Part shown: positions 44,021 through 53,048 of the stretch, piece by piece | How positions within the stretch are numbered: position 1 is the stretch's first letter | Layout: every line of letters starts with the position of its first letter | Source of the DNA: Aminobacter ciceronei | Lineage (GTDB): Bacteria > Pseudomonadota > Alphaproteobacteria > Rhizobiales > Rhizobiaceae | Direction of reading: 5' to 3' | NCBI RefSeq assembly: GCF_014138625.1 | Contig: NZ_JACJHY010000011.1 | Span: forward strand, 108,587 to 172,586 | DNA: 64,000 bases | The notes under the pieces: model-generated | The model's input: the letters and a program-made list of their open reading frames with translations, nothing else | The model's database searches: none | What the model was told of the DNA's origin: nothing | Translations under genes and position numbers: made by a program

Positions 44021-45193
44021 ATGAAAACTCAGGTCGGGATCATCGGCGCGGGGCCAGCCGGCCTGCTTGTGGCGCGCATTCTCCAGCTCAACGGTATCGA
44101 CTCGGTGATCCTCGAACGACGTACGCGGGCCTATGTGCTCGAGCGCGTGCGGGCGGGCGTTCTCGAATCGGGTACTGTCGACACGCTGCGCACCTACGGT
44201 ATGGGTGAGCGCCTCAACCGTGAGGGCATTCCGATGCGCTCGATGCAGTTGTGCTGGGACAGGCAGAAGGCCGATATCTCGCTCGACGACGGTACCGGCC
44301 GGCACCTGACCACCTACGGCCAGCAGAAGATCGTCGAGGACCTGATCCTTCAACGCGAGGCCGACGGCCTGCCGATCGTCTTCGAAGCCGACGTATCGCG
44401 GCTCGACGGTATCGAGGACGCTCCGCGCATCCACTATCGCCATAATGGCGAAGACAAGGTGCTGGAGTGCCAGTTCATCGCCGGCTGCGACGGCTACCAC
44501 GGCGTCAGCCGCAGGCACATTCCGGGCTCGGATGAGCACGTCTTCCTGACCGAATACCCGTTTGCGTGGCTCGGCATCCTGGCCGAGGCGGCGCCGCTTG
44601 CCGCCCGCCGCGGCTTTGCCCATTCGACACGCGGCCTGGCTGTTGCCTCCGCCCGATCCGCGTCGGTCGGCCGGCTCTATCTGCAGGTCGAACCCGACGC
44701 CGACCCCAATGCGATGAGCGACCAGCAGATCTGGGATGAACTCGACATCCGCATGGACGACGGCACGGCAGCGCAGCTCAATCGCGGCCCGATCATCGAG
44801 CGCTCAGTGGCGCGCCTGCGCGGTTATGTCTGCGAGAAGATGCGCCACGGCCGCCTGGCCATTGCCGGCGACGCAGCACATATCGTTCCGCCGAGCGGCG
44901 GCAAGGGGCTTAACCTCGCGGTTGGTGATGCGCGCATCATGGCAGAAGCGATCCGCCGTTTGCTGACGACCAACGACACCACCCTGCTCGACAGCTATTC
45001 GGAGATGTGCCTGCGGCGGATCTGGCCGACGGTCCATTGGGCCTGCTCGATGTGCGAGGCGCTGCACATCTTCCCCGGCCAGACGAGCTTCCAGACCCGG
45101 ATGCAGTACCAGACGCTGAACCACTGGGGAAATACCGAGATCGGCCAGCAGCGGCTGCGCAAGGCCCAGCTCGGCCTGCCTTACGAAATCTGA
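44021..45193 (+). CDS. pobA: 4-hydroxybenzoate 3-monooxygenase-like flavoprotein (PobA)
   Basis: FAD monooxygenase of 390 aa, the PobA length. The ATG at 44021 is preferred; ATG at 44009 is in frame. Visible features are the N-terminal FAD motif GIIGAGPAGLLVARIL, RAGVLESGTVDTLR, the NAD(P)H region CDGYHGVSR, the LGIL-EAAPL segment, RLYLQVEPDADP and AGDAAHIVPPSGGKGLNLA. It should make protocatechuate from 4-hydroxybenzoate or act on a close analogue. It is last in the operon, before a strong terminator. Its presence beside a 4,5-type cleavage pathway fits hydroxybenzoate catabolism. Confidence 0.82.
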   Translation: MKTQVGIIGAGPAGLLVARILQLNGIDSVILERRTRAYVLERVRAGVLESGTVDTLRTYGMGERLNREGIPMRSMQLCWDRQKADISLDDGTGRHLTTYGQQKIVEDLILQREADGLPIVFEADVSRLDGIEDAPRIHYRHNGEDKVLECQFIAGCDGYHGVSRRHIPGSDEHVFLTEYPFAWLGILAEAAPLAARRGFAHSTRGLAVASARSASVGRLYLQVEPDADPNAMSDQQIWDELDIRMDDGTAAQLNRGPIIERSVARLRGYVCEKMRHGRLAIAGDAAHIVPPSGGKGLNLAVGDARIMAEAIRRLLTTNDTTLLDSYSEMCLRRIWPTVHWACSMCEALHIFPGQTSFQTRMQYQTLNHWGNTEIGQQRLRKAQLGLPYEI

Positions 45194-45250
45194 TCCGGAC
45201 CAATTCCGGAACACGGCGACAAGCCGATCCCGGCGATAGGCTTTCAAAGG

Positions 45251-45290
45251 GAAAGGGCGGCGTTCCGATGGAACGCCGCCCTTCTTTCAT
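45251..45290. terminator. Terminator between pobA-like and aminotransferase genes
   Basis: GGGCGGCGTTCC (45255-45266) pairs perfectly with GGAACGCCGCCC (45270-45281) around a 3-nt loop, flanked by AAA on the left and TTCTTTC on the right. It lies between two converging genes and can end transcripts from both sides. Confidence 0.85.
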
Positions 45291-45321
45291 TCACGCGGAC
45301 CAAAGCCCGCCGTCACCGAAG

Positions 45322-46506
45322 TCAGCCGCAGACCGCGACGATGGCGTTGGCGACATGGCCGACATTGCTGTCGTTCAAGCCGGCGACGTTGACGCGACCT
45401 GAGCTGGTGATGTGGACATGGTGCTCGACCTTCATCCGCTCGGCGTCGGCAGGGGTGATGCCGAGCATGGCAAACATGCCGCGCTGTACGCCGAGGAATC
45501 CGAAATCGCGCGTCGTGCGACCTGCAAGCGCTGCCACAAGCTTTTCGCGCATGCCGTTGATGCGTCCGCGCATTTCGGCAACCTCGCCTTCCCAGGTCGT
45601 GCGCAGAGCCGCATTGCCAAGAATGTGAGCGACGACCGAAGCACCGTGGTCCGGCGGCATCGAATAGTTGGTGCGGACGACCGGCAACAGGTGGCCGTGC
45701 GCGCGGCTGGCCGTGGCCTCATCCTTGGCCACCAAGGTCAGCGCGCCAACGCGTTCGCGGTAGAGCGCAAAGTTCTTCGAATAGGAGCTGGCAATCAGCA
45801 TTTCCGGCAAGCGCTCGGCCAGGAGCCGGACGCCGGCGGCATCCTCGGCCAGCCCGTCGCCGAAACCGAGATAGGCCAGGTCGATCAGCGGGGTGGCGCC
45901 GGTCGAGGCGAGCAATTCGGCGATTTCGGCCCACTGCGCCAGGCTCGGGTCGGCGCCGCCGGGGTTGTGGCAGCAGCCGTGGAACAGCACCAGGTCGCCG
46001 GGACCCGCGGCGCGCAGCGCCTCGATCATCCGGTCGAACTGCAGCTTGCCCGACGCGACGTCGTAATAGGGGTAACGGACCACCTGGAGGCCAGCAGCGG
46101 CCAGCAGAGAAGGATGGTTCGGCCAGGTCGGATCCGGCAAGAAGACCTTGGCGCCCGGCTTCACGCTGTGGGCGAAATCGCCTGCGACACGCAACGCACC
46201 AGTGCCGCCCGGCGTCTGGATCGCCTGCGACCGCGCAAGCAGGCCGCTATTGGCGCCGAAGATGAGTTCCCGCGTCAGGCGGTTATAGTCCTCGTTGCCG
46301 GCCGAAGAGACATAAGCCTTCGACTTCTGGTTCTCCACCAGGAAGGATTCCGCCTGTTTGACCGTTGCCAGCACCGGCGCGTTGCCCTGCCCGTCCTTGT
46401 AGATGCCGATGCCGAGGTCGACCTTGTCGGCGCTCGGGTCGTCGCGGAACTGCTGCATCATTCCGAGCAGCGGGTCGGCTGTCGGCGTGGAGAGATTTGA
46501 AAACAT
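45322..46506 (-). CDS. Aspartate/aromatic amino acid aminotransferase family (AspC/TyrB-like)
   Basis: Class I PLP aminotransferase of 394 aa. The PLP lysine lies in ASSYSKNFALYRERVGAL, with the characteristic Arg-Glu-Arg that follows in the AspC/TyrB group. Other features are FHGCCHNPGGADPS (usually NPTG) and IDLAYLGFGDGL. It transfers amino groups between dicarboxylic or aromatic amino acids and 2-oxoglutarate. It is divergent from a ThDP-dependent decarboxylase-like gene, and the two promoters share a 10-bp motif, so the pair may act on the same 2-oxo acid. Confidence 0.85.
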   Translation of the reverse strand: MFSNLSTPTADPLLGMMQQFRDDPSADKVDLGIGIYKDGQGNAPVLATVKQAESFLVENQKSKAYVSSAGNEDYNRLTRELIFGANSGLLARSQAIQTPGGTGALRVAGDFAHSVKPGAKVFLPDPTWPNHPSLLAAAGLQVVRYPYYDVASGKLQFDRMIEALRAAGPGDLVLFHGCCHNPGGADPSLAQWAEIAELLASTGATPLIDLAYLGFGDGLAEDAAGVRLLAERLPEMLIASSYSKNFALYRERVGALTLVAKDEATASRAHGHLLPVVRTNYSMPPDHGASVVAHILGNAALRTTWEGEVAEMRGRINGMREKLVAALAGRTTRDFGFLGVQRGMFAMLGITPADAERMKVEHHVHITSSGRVNVAGLNDSNVGHVANAIVAVCG

Positions 46507-46822
46507 ATCACCCTCTATTGTCTCGTATTATGAGACTTTATCGCGAATTTTGAACATGGTCAACTCGAACTCATCAAGCTGACCTCTTGTGGCGCGCGTC
46601 CTCTAGCATTTTTCCTGATGTTACACGACAGCCAGCCCAAGCGGATTCCAACTCGGACCAGCTATCGCGTTTTGTCGTTGACTAGCGAGACGATGTAACG
46701 CATTATGAGACGACTTTGCATTTCATGTGACTCTTCGCAGGGTTCTGGGACGCTCCTGGGCCGGCAAAACGGCCTCGGGTCAGAGCCCGCCCTGCATGCG
46801 AAACCAATCGGAGAAAAGCGGC
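46507..46822. promoter_or_regulatory. 316-bp divergent promoter region with shared ATTATGAGAC motif
   Basis: ATTATGAGAC occurs near the aminotransferase start (46527-46536, within the dyad GTCTC-N7-GAGAC at 46520-46536) and again at 46703-46712 on the decarboxylase side. At the second site GAGACGA is also repeated directly about 20 bp earlier. The motif pair suggests one regulator serves both genes; the IclR protein at 50768-51532 is a candidate. No gene was seen in the gap. Confidence 0.5.
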
Positions 46823-48490
46823 GTGAACGGGAACTACGAACCTATGGAGCTGACCGGAGGACAGGCGTTGGTCGCCCAACTCCTGGAAGAAGGCGTGACC
46901 GATATCTTCGGCATTCCCGGTATTCAGCTCGACTGGGCGGTTGACGCCATCCGCAGCCAGCCGGACCGCATTCGCTACATCATGCCCCGCCACGAGCAGG
47001 CGACGTCCTACATGGCCGACGGCTATGCCCGCACCACCGGCCGCGAAGGCGTGTTCATGGTCGTGCCAGGCCCCGGCGTGCTCAACGCTCTGTCCGGCCT
47101 CGCCACCGCCTATGCCTGCAGCTCGCGCGTGCTCTGCATCTCGGGCCAGATTCCCTCGACCCTGATCGGTCAGAAGCACGGCATGCTGCACGAAATCCCC
47201 GACCAGAGCGGCATCCTCAAGTCGCTGACCAAGTGGCACGGCATCGCTCGTCGCCCCGAAGACGTTCCCGCGCTTGTCCATGAAGCCTTCGTGCAGCTGC
47301 GCTCGGGCCATCCACGCCCGGTCGCCATCGAATTGCCGCCTGACGTGCTGCAGGCCAAGGGCGTGACGAAAGTCTTGCCGCGCGCCGAATTCAACCGCCT
47401 CGAACCGCAGCCCGACACCATCGAGGAAGCGGCCGCCATCCTGGCGCAGGCGAAGTTCCCCGTCATCCAGGTCGGCGGCGGTGCCGCCGCATCAGGTGCC
47501 GGCAAGGCCATCCAGGCGCTCGCCGAGCGGTTGCAGGCGCCTGTCGTCATGACTGACGGCGCACGCGGTCTGCTTGATGACAACCACCCGCTTGCCCTGA
47601 CATCACTTGGCGGACGCGCGGTGTTCCCGCATGCCGACGTCATCGTTGCGGTCGGAACCCGGTTCATCGACGGCATCGCCAAGCCGACCCATGCCAGCGG
47701 CGACACCAGATACGTCTATGTCAATGTTGATGCGGGTGCCGCTGGAGCACCCCGCACGCCGGGCTGCCTGGTGCTGTCGGACGCAACCGCCGCCGCCGAA
47801 GCCCTGCTCGCAGCTCTGCCGTCCGAAATACGAGCTTCGTCATCAGACAAGATCGGCAAGGTCAAGGCCTGGTCCGCATCGCAGACCGATGCCATCCAGC
47901 CGCAAACCGACTATGTCAGGGCCATTCGCTCCAGCATGGCCAAGGACGACATCCTCGTCAGCGAACTGACCCAGGTCGGCTACTTCTCCAACATCGCCTT
48001 CCCCGTCCATGCCGCCAATTCTTACGTCACCCCGGGCTACCAGGGCACACTGGGCTACGGCTTCAACACCGCACTCGGTGCCGCCCACGGCAATCCGGAC
48101 CGGCGCGTCGTTTCGCTCAATGGCGACGGCGGCTTCGGCTGGGGCATGCAGGAACTGGCGACGTTGGCGCGCGACGGCTGCAACATGTCGGTCGTGGTCT
48201 TCGTCGACGGCCACTACGGCAATGTCCGCCGCATCCAGCAGCGCACCTTCGGCGACACCTTCGCGGTCGAACTCGCCAACCCGGACTTCGCCCATCTGGC
48301 AAGCGCCTTCGGCCTGCCCTTCGAAAAGGTGGACTCACCATCGGGACTTCACGACGCACTTGTGCGGGCAAAAGACAGCAACGGCCCGGTCCTGATCGCC
48401 GTCTCGGTCAGCGAAATGCCGAGCCCCTGGGCGCTGATCCACCCCTTCGTGCCCTCGCCCGTCACGCCACCAGCCAACCCGCTGGGCTGA
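46823..48490 (+). CDS. Thiamine diphosphate-dependent decarboxylase/acetolactate synthase-family enzyme
   Basis: ThDP enzyme of 555 aa. GTG at 46823 is favoured by GGAGA 9 nt upstream; ATG at 46844 is the alternative. The catalytic Glu region is MPRHEQATSYMADGYART (cofactor activation) and the ThDP/Mg motif is GDGGFGWGMQELATL, followed by the VDGHYGN metal ligand. The three-domain order (PYR, central, PP) is normal. It could be a 2-oxo-acid decarboxylase (benzoylformate or arylpyruvate type) or a carboligase; sequence reading cannot decide. Reductase and Rieske oxygenase genes follow in the same direction. Confidence 0.82.
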   Translation: MNGNYEPMELTGGQALVAQLLEEGVTDIFGIPGIQLDWAVDAIRSQPDRIRYIMPRHEQATSYMADGYARTTGREGVFMVVPGPGVLNALSGLATAYACSSRVLCISGQIPSTLIGQKHGMLHEIPDQSGILKSLTKWHGIARRPEDVPALVHEAFVQLRSGHPRPVAIELPPDVLQAKGVTKVLPRAEFNRLEPQPDTIEEAAAILAQAKFPVIQVGGGAAASGAGKAIQALAERLQAPVVMTDGARGLLDDNHPLALTSLGGRAVFPHADVIVAVGTRFIDGIAKPTHASGDTRYVYVNVDAGAAGAPRTPGCLVLSDATAAAEALLAALPSEIRASSSDKIGKVKAWSASQTDAIQPQTDYVRAIRSSMAKDDILVSELTQVGYFSNIAFPVHAANSYVTPGYQGTLGYGFNTALGAAHGNPDRRVVSLNGDGGFGWGMQELATLARDGCNMSVVVFVDGHYGNVRRIQQRTFGDTFAVELANPDFAHLASAFGLPFEKVDSPSGLHDALVRAKDSNGPVLIAVSVSEMPSPWALIHPFVPSPVTPPANPLG

Positions 48491-48548
48491 ACCTCACCGG
48501 GCCCGGCATCCCGCGGACGCGCGGCCGGGCCTCCTCGAACGGCTTGGG

Positions 48549-49526
48549 ATGGCCGCAAAAATGAACGACGGTCACCAGCAGACTGCCGACGCGACGATCG
48601 AGGTGATCGTCCGTCGGATTTCCTACGAAACGCCGACGGTCCTCTCATACGATCTCAGGCCTACCAACGGCGCGCCCCTGCCTTCCTTCGACGCGGGCGC
48701 CCATATCGACGTCCATCTTCCCGATGGTCTGGTGCGGCAATACTCTCTGATCGGTGCGCCGCATGCTTCAGACTACCGCATCGCCGTCGCACTCGACCGA
48801 GCAACACGCGGCGGTTCGCGCTGGCTGCATACAAATGCACGGCCCGGCGATCGGATCAGGATTTCGCAGCCCCGTTCGACCTTCGCGCTTGCGGACTCCA
48901 GAGCCACGTCGATCCTGATTGCAGGTGGCATCGGCATCACGCCCCTGCTGGCCATGGCGCGACAGCTGCACGAGGCAGGGGCTGACTGGACGCTACATTA
49001 TGCTGTGCGTTCGCGAGCCGAATGCGCACTTCTCGACGAGCTCTCGGCGCTCAGCGACAACATCCAGCTTCACGTCGACAGCGAAAAAGATGGTCTGCTC
49101 GATATCGCGCGCATCGTCGCTCAGGCAACGCCGGATGCACAGCTCTACTGCTGTGGTCCCGCGCCGATGCTCGCTGCGTTCCTGGACGCCGCCTCGTCGC
49201 GCGATCCCTCGACCGTGCATTCCGAATCCTTCACGCCAACCGTACCGGCCGCCGATGATGGCGGCTTCATTGTCGTCCTGAACAAGTCGGGGCTCTCGAT
49301 CCAGATCGGTGCCGACCAGACAATCCTCGATGCGCTCGAACAGGCCGGGGTGCATGCGCCCTCGTCCTGTCGCAACGGCGTCTGCGGCACATGCGAAACC
49401 CGCGTGCTGGAGGGTGTGCCCGACCACCGCGACAAGGTTCTCAGCGACGCGGAACGTGCGGCCGGCAACACGATGATGATCTGCTGCTCACGCGCCACGA
49501 CAGCACTGCTGCGGCTCGACCGCTAG
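48549..49526 (+). CDS. Oxygenase reductase, VanB/phthalate dioxygenase reductase type
   Basis: Flavin-iron-sulfur reductase of 325 aa. The FMN-binding motif is VRQYSLIGAP, the NAD motif is ILIAGGIGITPLLAMAR with the CCGPAPM C-terminal part, and a plant-type [2Fe-2S] ferredoxin domain ends the protein (CRNGVCGTCETRVLEG with a later Cys). This order (FNR then ferredoxin) defines the class IA VanB type. It passes electrons from NADH to the Rieske oxygenase encoded 13 bp downstream. ATG at 48561 is an alternative start. Confidence 0.88.
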   Translation: MAAKMNDGHQQTADATIEVIVRRISYETPTVLSYDLRPTNGAPLPSFDAGAHIDVHLPDGLVRQYSLIGAPHASDYRIAVALDRATRGGSRWLHTNARPGDRIRISQPRSTFALADSRATSILIAGGIGITPLLAMARQLHEAGADWTLHYAVRSRAECALLDELSALSDNIQLHVDSEKDGLLDIARIVAQATPDAQLYCCGPAPMLAAFLDAASSRDPSTVHSESFTPTVPAADDGGFIVVLNKSGLSIQIGADQTILDALEQAGVHAPSSCRNGVCGTCETRVLEGVPDHRDKVLSDAERAAGNTMMICCSRATTALLRLDR

Positions 49527-49539
49527 GGGAGGAATGACA

Positions 49540-50718
49540 ATGACAAAAGACGGATCGGCCTACGCCTTGCCCAAGCCGACATATTTCGCCGAGCTGACCG
49601 AAGTCGGGCGTGGAACGCCGATGGGCGAACTGCTGCGGCGCTATTGGCACCCGGTCGGACTGTCGGGAGACGCCACCGCCACGCCCCGAAAAATCATGGC
49701 GCTGGGCGAGGAGCTTATCCTGTTTCGCGACGGCACCGGCCGGCCCGGCCTCGTACATCCACGCTGCGCCCATCGCGGCGCATCGCTCTATTATGGCCGG
49801 GTCGAGGAGCAGGGCATTCGCTGCTGCTATCACGGCTGGCTGTTCGACGCTGACGGCAACTGCCTGGAACAGCCTTGCGAGCCCGAAATGGGTGCGAAGA
49901 CCCGCGGACATATCCGCCAGCCGTATTATCCGCTGGAGGAAAAATACGGCCTGATCTTTGCCTATATGGGCCCGCTCGACCGCAAACCCGTGCTGCCGAG
50001 CTATGATGTGCTGGAGACGCTCGAGGCCGGCGAATTCCTCGAAACCGATGACAGCAGCATCGGCAGCGGCGGGCCGGTCATCGTCGATTGCAACTGGCTG
50101 CAGCACTATGAAAATGTGCTCGACCCGTTCCATGTGCCGATCCTGCACGGCTCCTTCAGCGGTGACCAGTTCAACTCCAAAATGAGCCTGATGCCGCGTG
50201 TGAGCTTCCACTACACGCCGCGCGGCGTCTCCAGCCTGCAGCTGCGCGATGTCGAAGCCGGCGAGCATCAGCGCATCACCGAGGCCGTGATCCCGACAGT
50301 GCGCGCGGTGGCAAGCCCGGTCGCAACCGTCGACGGCCCGTGCAGCCTGCTCGGCTGGGTGCTGCCGATGGACGATATGTCGTTCCGGATCTATTCGGTC
50401 GGCCGCGTCAGCGAAGCCGGCACTCTGGCCAAGATCCGCTCGAAATATGCCGGCAAGCTCTGGCACGAGCTGACGGAGCAGGAGCATCAGAGGCTGCCGG
50501 GAGACTACGAGGCGCAAGTCGGCCAGGGGCCGATCACCTTCCACTCCGAGGAAAACCTGACCTCGACCGACCAGGGCATCGGCATGCTGCGCCGAGTCCT
50601 GCGTCAGCAGGTCGACGCCGTTGCCAACGGCAAGGATCCGATCGGGGTCGTCTTCGATCCGACCAGAGCGCTGGTCGAGCTCGAGGCCGGATCGCGAACG
50701 ATCGCCAAGGGCATCTAA
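49540..50718 (+). CDS. Rieske non-heme iron oxygenase, alpha subunit (VanA/phthalate dioxygenase-like)
   Basis: Ring-hydroxylating or demethylating oxygenase of 392 aa. ATG at 49540 is chosen because AGGGGAGG lies 8 nt upstream, too close to the ATG at 49534. The Rieske centre is CAHRGASLYYG and CCYHGWLFD. The mononuclear iron site is in NWLQHYENVLDPFHVPILHG (Asp/His/His). No small beta subunit is encoded, as expected for VanA-type enzymes. The substrate may be an aromatic acid or methoxy-aromatic. It pairs with the VanB-type reductase. Confidence 0.86.
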   Translation: MTKDGSAYALPKPTYFAELTEVGRGTPMGELLRRYWHPVGLSGDATATPRKIMALGEELILFRDGTGRPGLVHPRCAHRGASLYYGRVEEQGIRCCYHGWLFDADGNCLEQPCEPEMGAKTRGHIRQPYYPLEEKYGLIFAYMGPLDRKPVLPSYDVLETLEAGEFLETDDSSIGSGGPVIVDCNWLQHYENVLDPFHVPILHGSFSGDQFNSKMSLMPRVSFHYTPRGVSSLQLRDVEAGEHQRITEAVIPTVRAVASPVATVDGPCSLLGWVLPMDDMSFRIYSVGRVSEAGTLAKIRSKYAGKLWHELTEQEHQRLPGDYEAQVGQGPITFHSEENLTSTDQGIGMLRRVLRQQVDAVANGKDPIGVVFDPTRALVELEAGSRTIAKGI

Positions 50719-50767
50719 CCGGTCGCCGGGGCGCAACCGCCCTGCGGGCCGGCAAAGCTGATCTGGT

Positions 50768-51532
50768 TTAGCTGGATTGCTTCGGCATCAGGGCCGGGTT
50801 GACGCCGTCGGCATAACGCTTCTGGATTTCGCTTGCGACCGATCTCACGGTTGCCAGCAGCTGGACATCGGGCTCAGGCACCAGCAGCGACGACGACAGG
50901 ATGACGCCGAGCGCGGCACAGACCTGGCCGTCGGCCTCGAAGATCGGGGCGGCGATGCCACCAAGCCCGTTGCCGCGCGTGTCGGTCTCGAAGTCGACGC
51001 CATAGGCCGTCAGGTTCTCGACGACCCGCGGCGGCACCGGCTTCTTGTTTTCGAAATAATAGAACAGCCGGGCTGCCGGCGATCCCGGCAAGCTCAGCAC
51101 CATACCCGGCTGCACCATGATGCCAGGCTCGAAAGGATTGGGCACCGCGTGCACAACCATCGCGCCACCCTTGATCGGCGTTGTCAGCAAGGCCGTATGG
51201 CCTGTTTGCGCGCACAGCTCGTTGAGATAGGGCCGCGCGATCTCGACGACATTGCTGCGGTAGACGGCGGCTCTGCCGAATTTGAACAGCCTGCGACCGA
51301 AGACATAGCCCTCGCCCTCGCGGGCGTGGTCGACGAGACCGAGCCGCGTCAGCGTCTGCAGGTGCCTGGACACCCTGGCCTTGGTCATGTCAAGCGAGCG
51401 GGCCAGCTCTGTCACGCGCACCGGACCAGGAGCATCAGCCAGCGCATCCAGAATCTGGACCGCGACCTCGACGCTTTTTACTGTTGACGAGGATCCTTGC
51501 TCGTCGTCATTGTCCTGGCTCGACCGTCTCAT
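50768..51532 (-). CDS. IclR-family transcriptional regulator
   Basis: IclR protein of 254 aa. The N-terminal winged HTH (about 20-80) includes VTELARSLDMTKARVSRHLQ, and the IclR effector domain (about 95-245) includes RNGLGGIAAPIFEADGQVCA. It converges on the oxygenase gene with a 49-bp gap. IclR proteins commonly control aromatic catabolic operons, so the ThDP enzyme/oxygenase operon and the divergent aminotransferase are likely targets. Confidence 0.86.
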   Translation of the reverse strand: MRRSSQDNDDEQGSSSTVKSVEVAVQILDALADAPGPVRVTELARSLDMTKARVSRHLQTLTRLGLVDHAREGEGYVFGRRLFKFGRAAVYRSNVVEIARPYLNELCAQTGHTALLTTPIKGGAMVVHAVPNPFEPGIMVQPGMVLSLPGSPAARLFYYFENKKPVPPRVVENLTAYGVDFETDTRGNGLGGIAAPIFEADGQVCAALGVILSSSLLVPEPDVQLLATVRSVASEIQKRYADGVNPALMPKQSS

Positions 51533-51637
51533 GCTGTTCTTCCGCTGCGCATGGCCTGTTATATGTCACGCATAGCAAGAAGTATTCACGAAATTCGAGA
51601 CAACCGCCTTGAAAATTCCCTGGGTTCGTCGGCGGAA

Positions 51638-51672
51638 AAAGACAAACCCGGCGACTGGAAGCCGGGTTTGCC
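51638..51672 (-). terminator. Rho-independent terminator of the porin gene
   Basis: CAAACCCGGC (51643-51652) pairs with GCCGGGTTTG (51661-51670). On the minus strand the stem is followed by TCTTTTTCC. It lies 24 bp beyond the porin stop, consistent with a strongly expressed gene. Confidence 0.85.
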
Positions 51673-51693
51673 AAGATCAGTTCAGATAGACGC

Positions 51694-52734
51694 TTAGAAC
51701 GACGCGTCGAGGCGCAGGAAGCCTGAGAACGAGCCGTCGACCGGATAGCTGTCGCCATCGTTGTAGTTGACGGCCAGCTTGGCGTTCAGGTTCTCGACAA
51801 TCTTGTAGTCGACGACAGCACCGATGGCCCAGTCGTTGGCGTTCAGGTCGACGGTCTGGCCGGTGACGAAGTCGCCGTAGTGACGGTCGCCGAAGTACTG
51901 GCCGCCGGCACCGACCGACAGGCTTTCGTTGACCTGGTACTTCACATAGCCGCCGATCGACCAGTCGTAACCCGAATAGGGGGCCAGCAGACCGAGCCAG
52001 GTCGCACCCGACTCGTAGGTGGCGACCGCCTGCAGAGTCAGGGCATCGGTTGCCTTGACGTTGACGATGCCCTTCAGCGCGAACTCGGAGAAGCGATCGT
52101 CATAAGCTGCGTACAGGTTGACCGAACCCCAGCCCTGGGCGATCGAGACCTTGCCGGTCACGAGCGGCATGTAGTCGAAGTTGTTGGCTTCTTCTTCCAG
52201 GCCGACTGACACGGCGATGCCGTTGCCGGCGTCGAAGGTGTAGCGGATCTGGTTGATGAAGGCACCGCCGCCCTTGTCGAACTCACCGTCGATGCCGCCG
52301 TCGAACAGCGTGTCGTTGCGACCGATCATCAGACCGCCGACTTCGAAGTAGGCATAGCGGATCCACATGTCGGTGGTATCGCTGTAACCGGACGGCCCCT
52401 GCGTGCCGCCGTCGTTCTGCCAGTGCAGTTCGATGTAGCGACGGAAGGTGCCGTATTCGGTCTCCGAACGGGCATCAAGCTTGAGGCGGGCAGCCGAATA
52501 CTTCTTCCAGCCGTCATCGGTGTCCTTCCAGTCGATCTGGTAGCGAACCAGGCCGCCGACCTTGAGGCAGGTCTCGGTGCCGGGGATGTAGTAGAAGCCC
52601 GCGCCGTAGACGTCGCAGATGCGGACATATTCCATCGGCTCCGGTTCGGCGACGACGACAGCGTCGGCCGCACGGGCACCAGAAACTGCGAGCAGTGCCG
52701 CAGCAGAGCCGAGAAGAATGCTCTTGATATTCAT
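51694..52734 (-). CDS. Rhizobial-type outer-membrane porin
   Basis: Porin_2 family outer-membrane protein of 346 aa. The signal peptide is about residues 1-22 (ending GARA-ADA), followed by the conserved rhizobial porin start VRICDVYGAGFYYIPGTETC with a cysteine pair. Alternating beta strands run to a C-terminal phenylalanine (GFLRLDASF), the usual assembly signal. GGAGG lies 7 nt before the ATG. It forms general diffusion channels. A strong terminator follows, and the promoter region is unusually AT-rich for this window. Confidence 0.92.
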   Translation of the reverse strand: MNIKSILLGSAAALLAVSGARAADAVVVAEPEPMEYVRICDVYGAGFYYIPGTETCLKVGGLVRYQIDWKDTDDGWKKYSAARLKLDARSETEYGTFRRYIELHWQNDGGTQGPSGYSDTTDMWIRYAYFEVGGLMIGRNDTLFDGGIDGEFDKGGGAFINQIRYTFDAGNGIAVSVGLEEEANNFDYMPLVTGKVSIAQGWGSVNLYAAYDDRFSEFALKGIVNVKATDALTLQAVATYESGATWLGLLAPYSGYDWSIGGYVKYQVNESLSVGAGGQYFGDRHYGDFVTGQTVDLNANDWAIGAVVDYKIVENLNAKLAVNYNDGDSYPVDGSFSGFLRLDASF

Positions 52735-53048
52735 TATCCAACCTCCATTAGAATTAATCCAAATGGCACAGAGTACTTTCTTATATTGAAAGCAACTTTG
52801 GCACCGATCAGACAGAAACGGTTTTTTGATTTTCGTTTCCGGCCAGCTTGAATATCTCTATCCGACAGGATTGATAAACATCAAAATTTGACATCGCGTC
52901 ACAAAATCGACGAATTATCTAGTTACGTGATATAAAAACAACAACAATACTGTACAAATGAAACGATGAATACATTTGGCACAAATGAAACGTTATTTTT
53001 GACACAGTCATTGCAAGAAAATCTCTCCAGGAGGACGCTCGACAGAGC
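52735..53048. promoter_or_regulatory. 314-bp AT-rich upstream region of the porin with direct repeats
   Basis: No gene was seen here. The stretch is markedly AT-rich and includes the repeat ACAAATGAAACG at 52954-52965 and again at 52981-52992 (27-bp period), and the short dyad CTTTC-N7-GAAAG near the porin start. It probably holds the porin promoter and a long 5' leader that could be a target for small RNAs, as is common for porins. That role is inferred. Confidence 0.45.
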
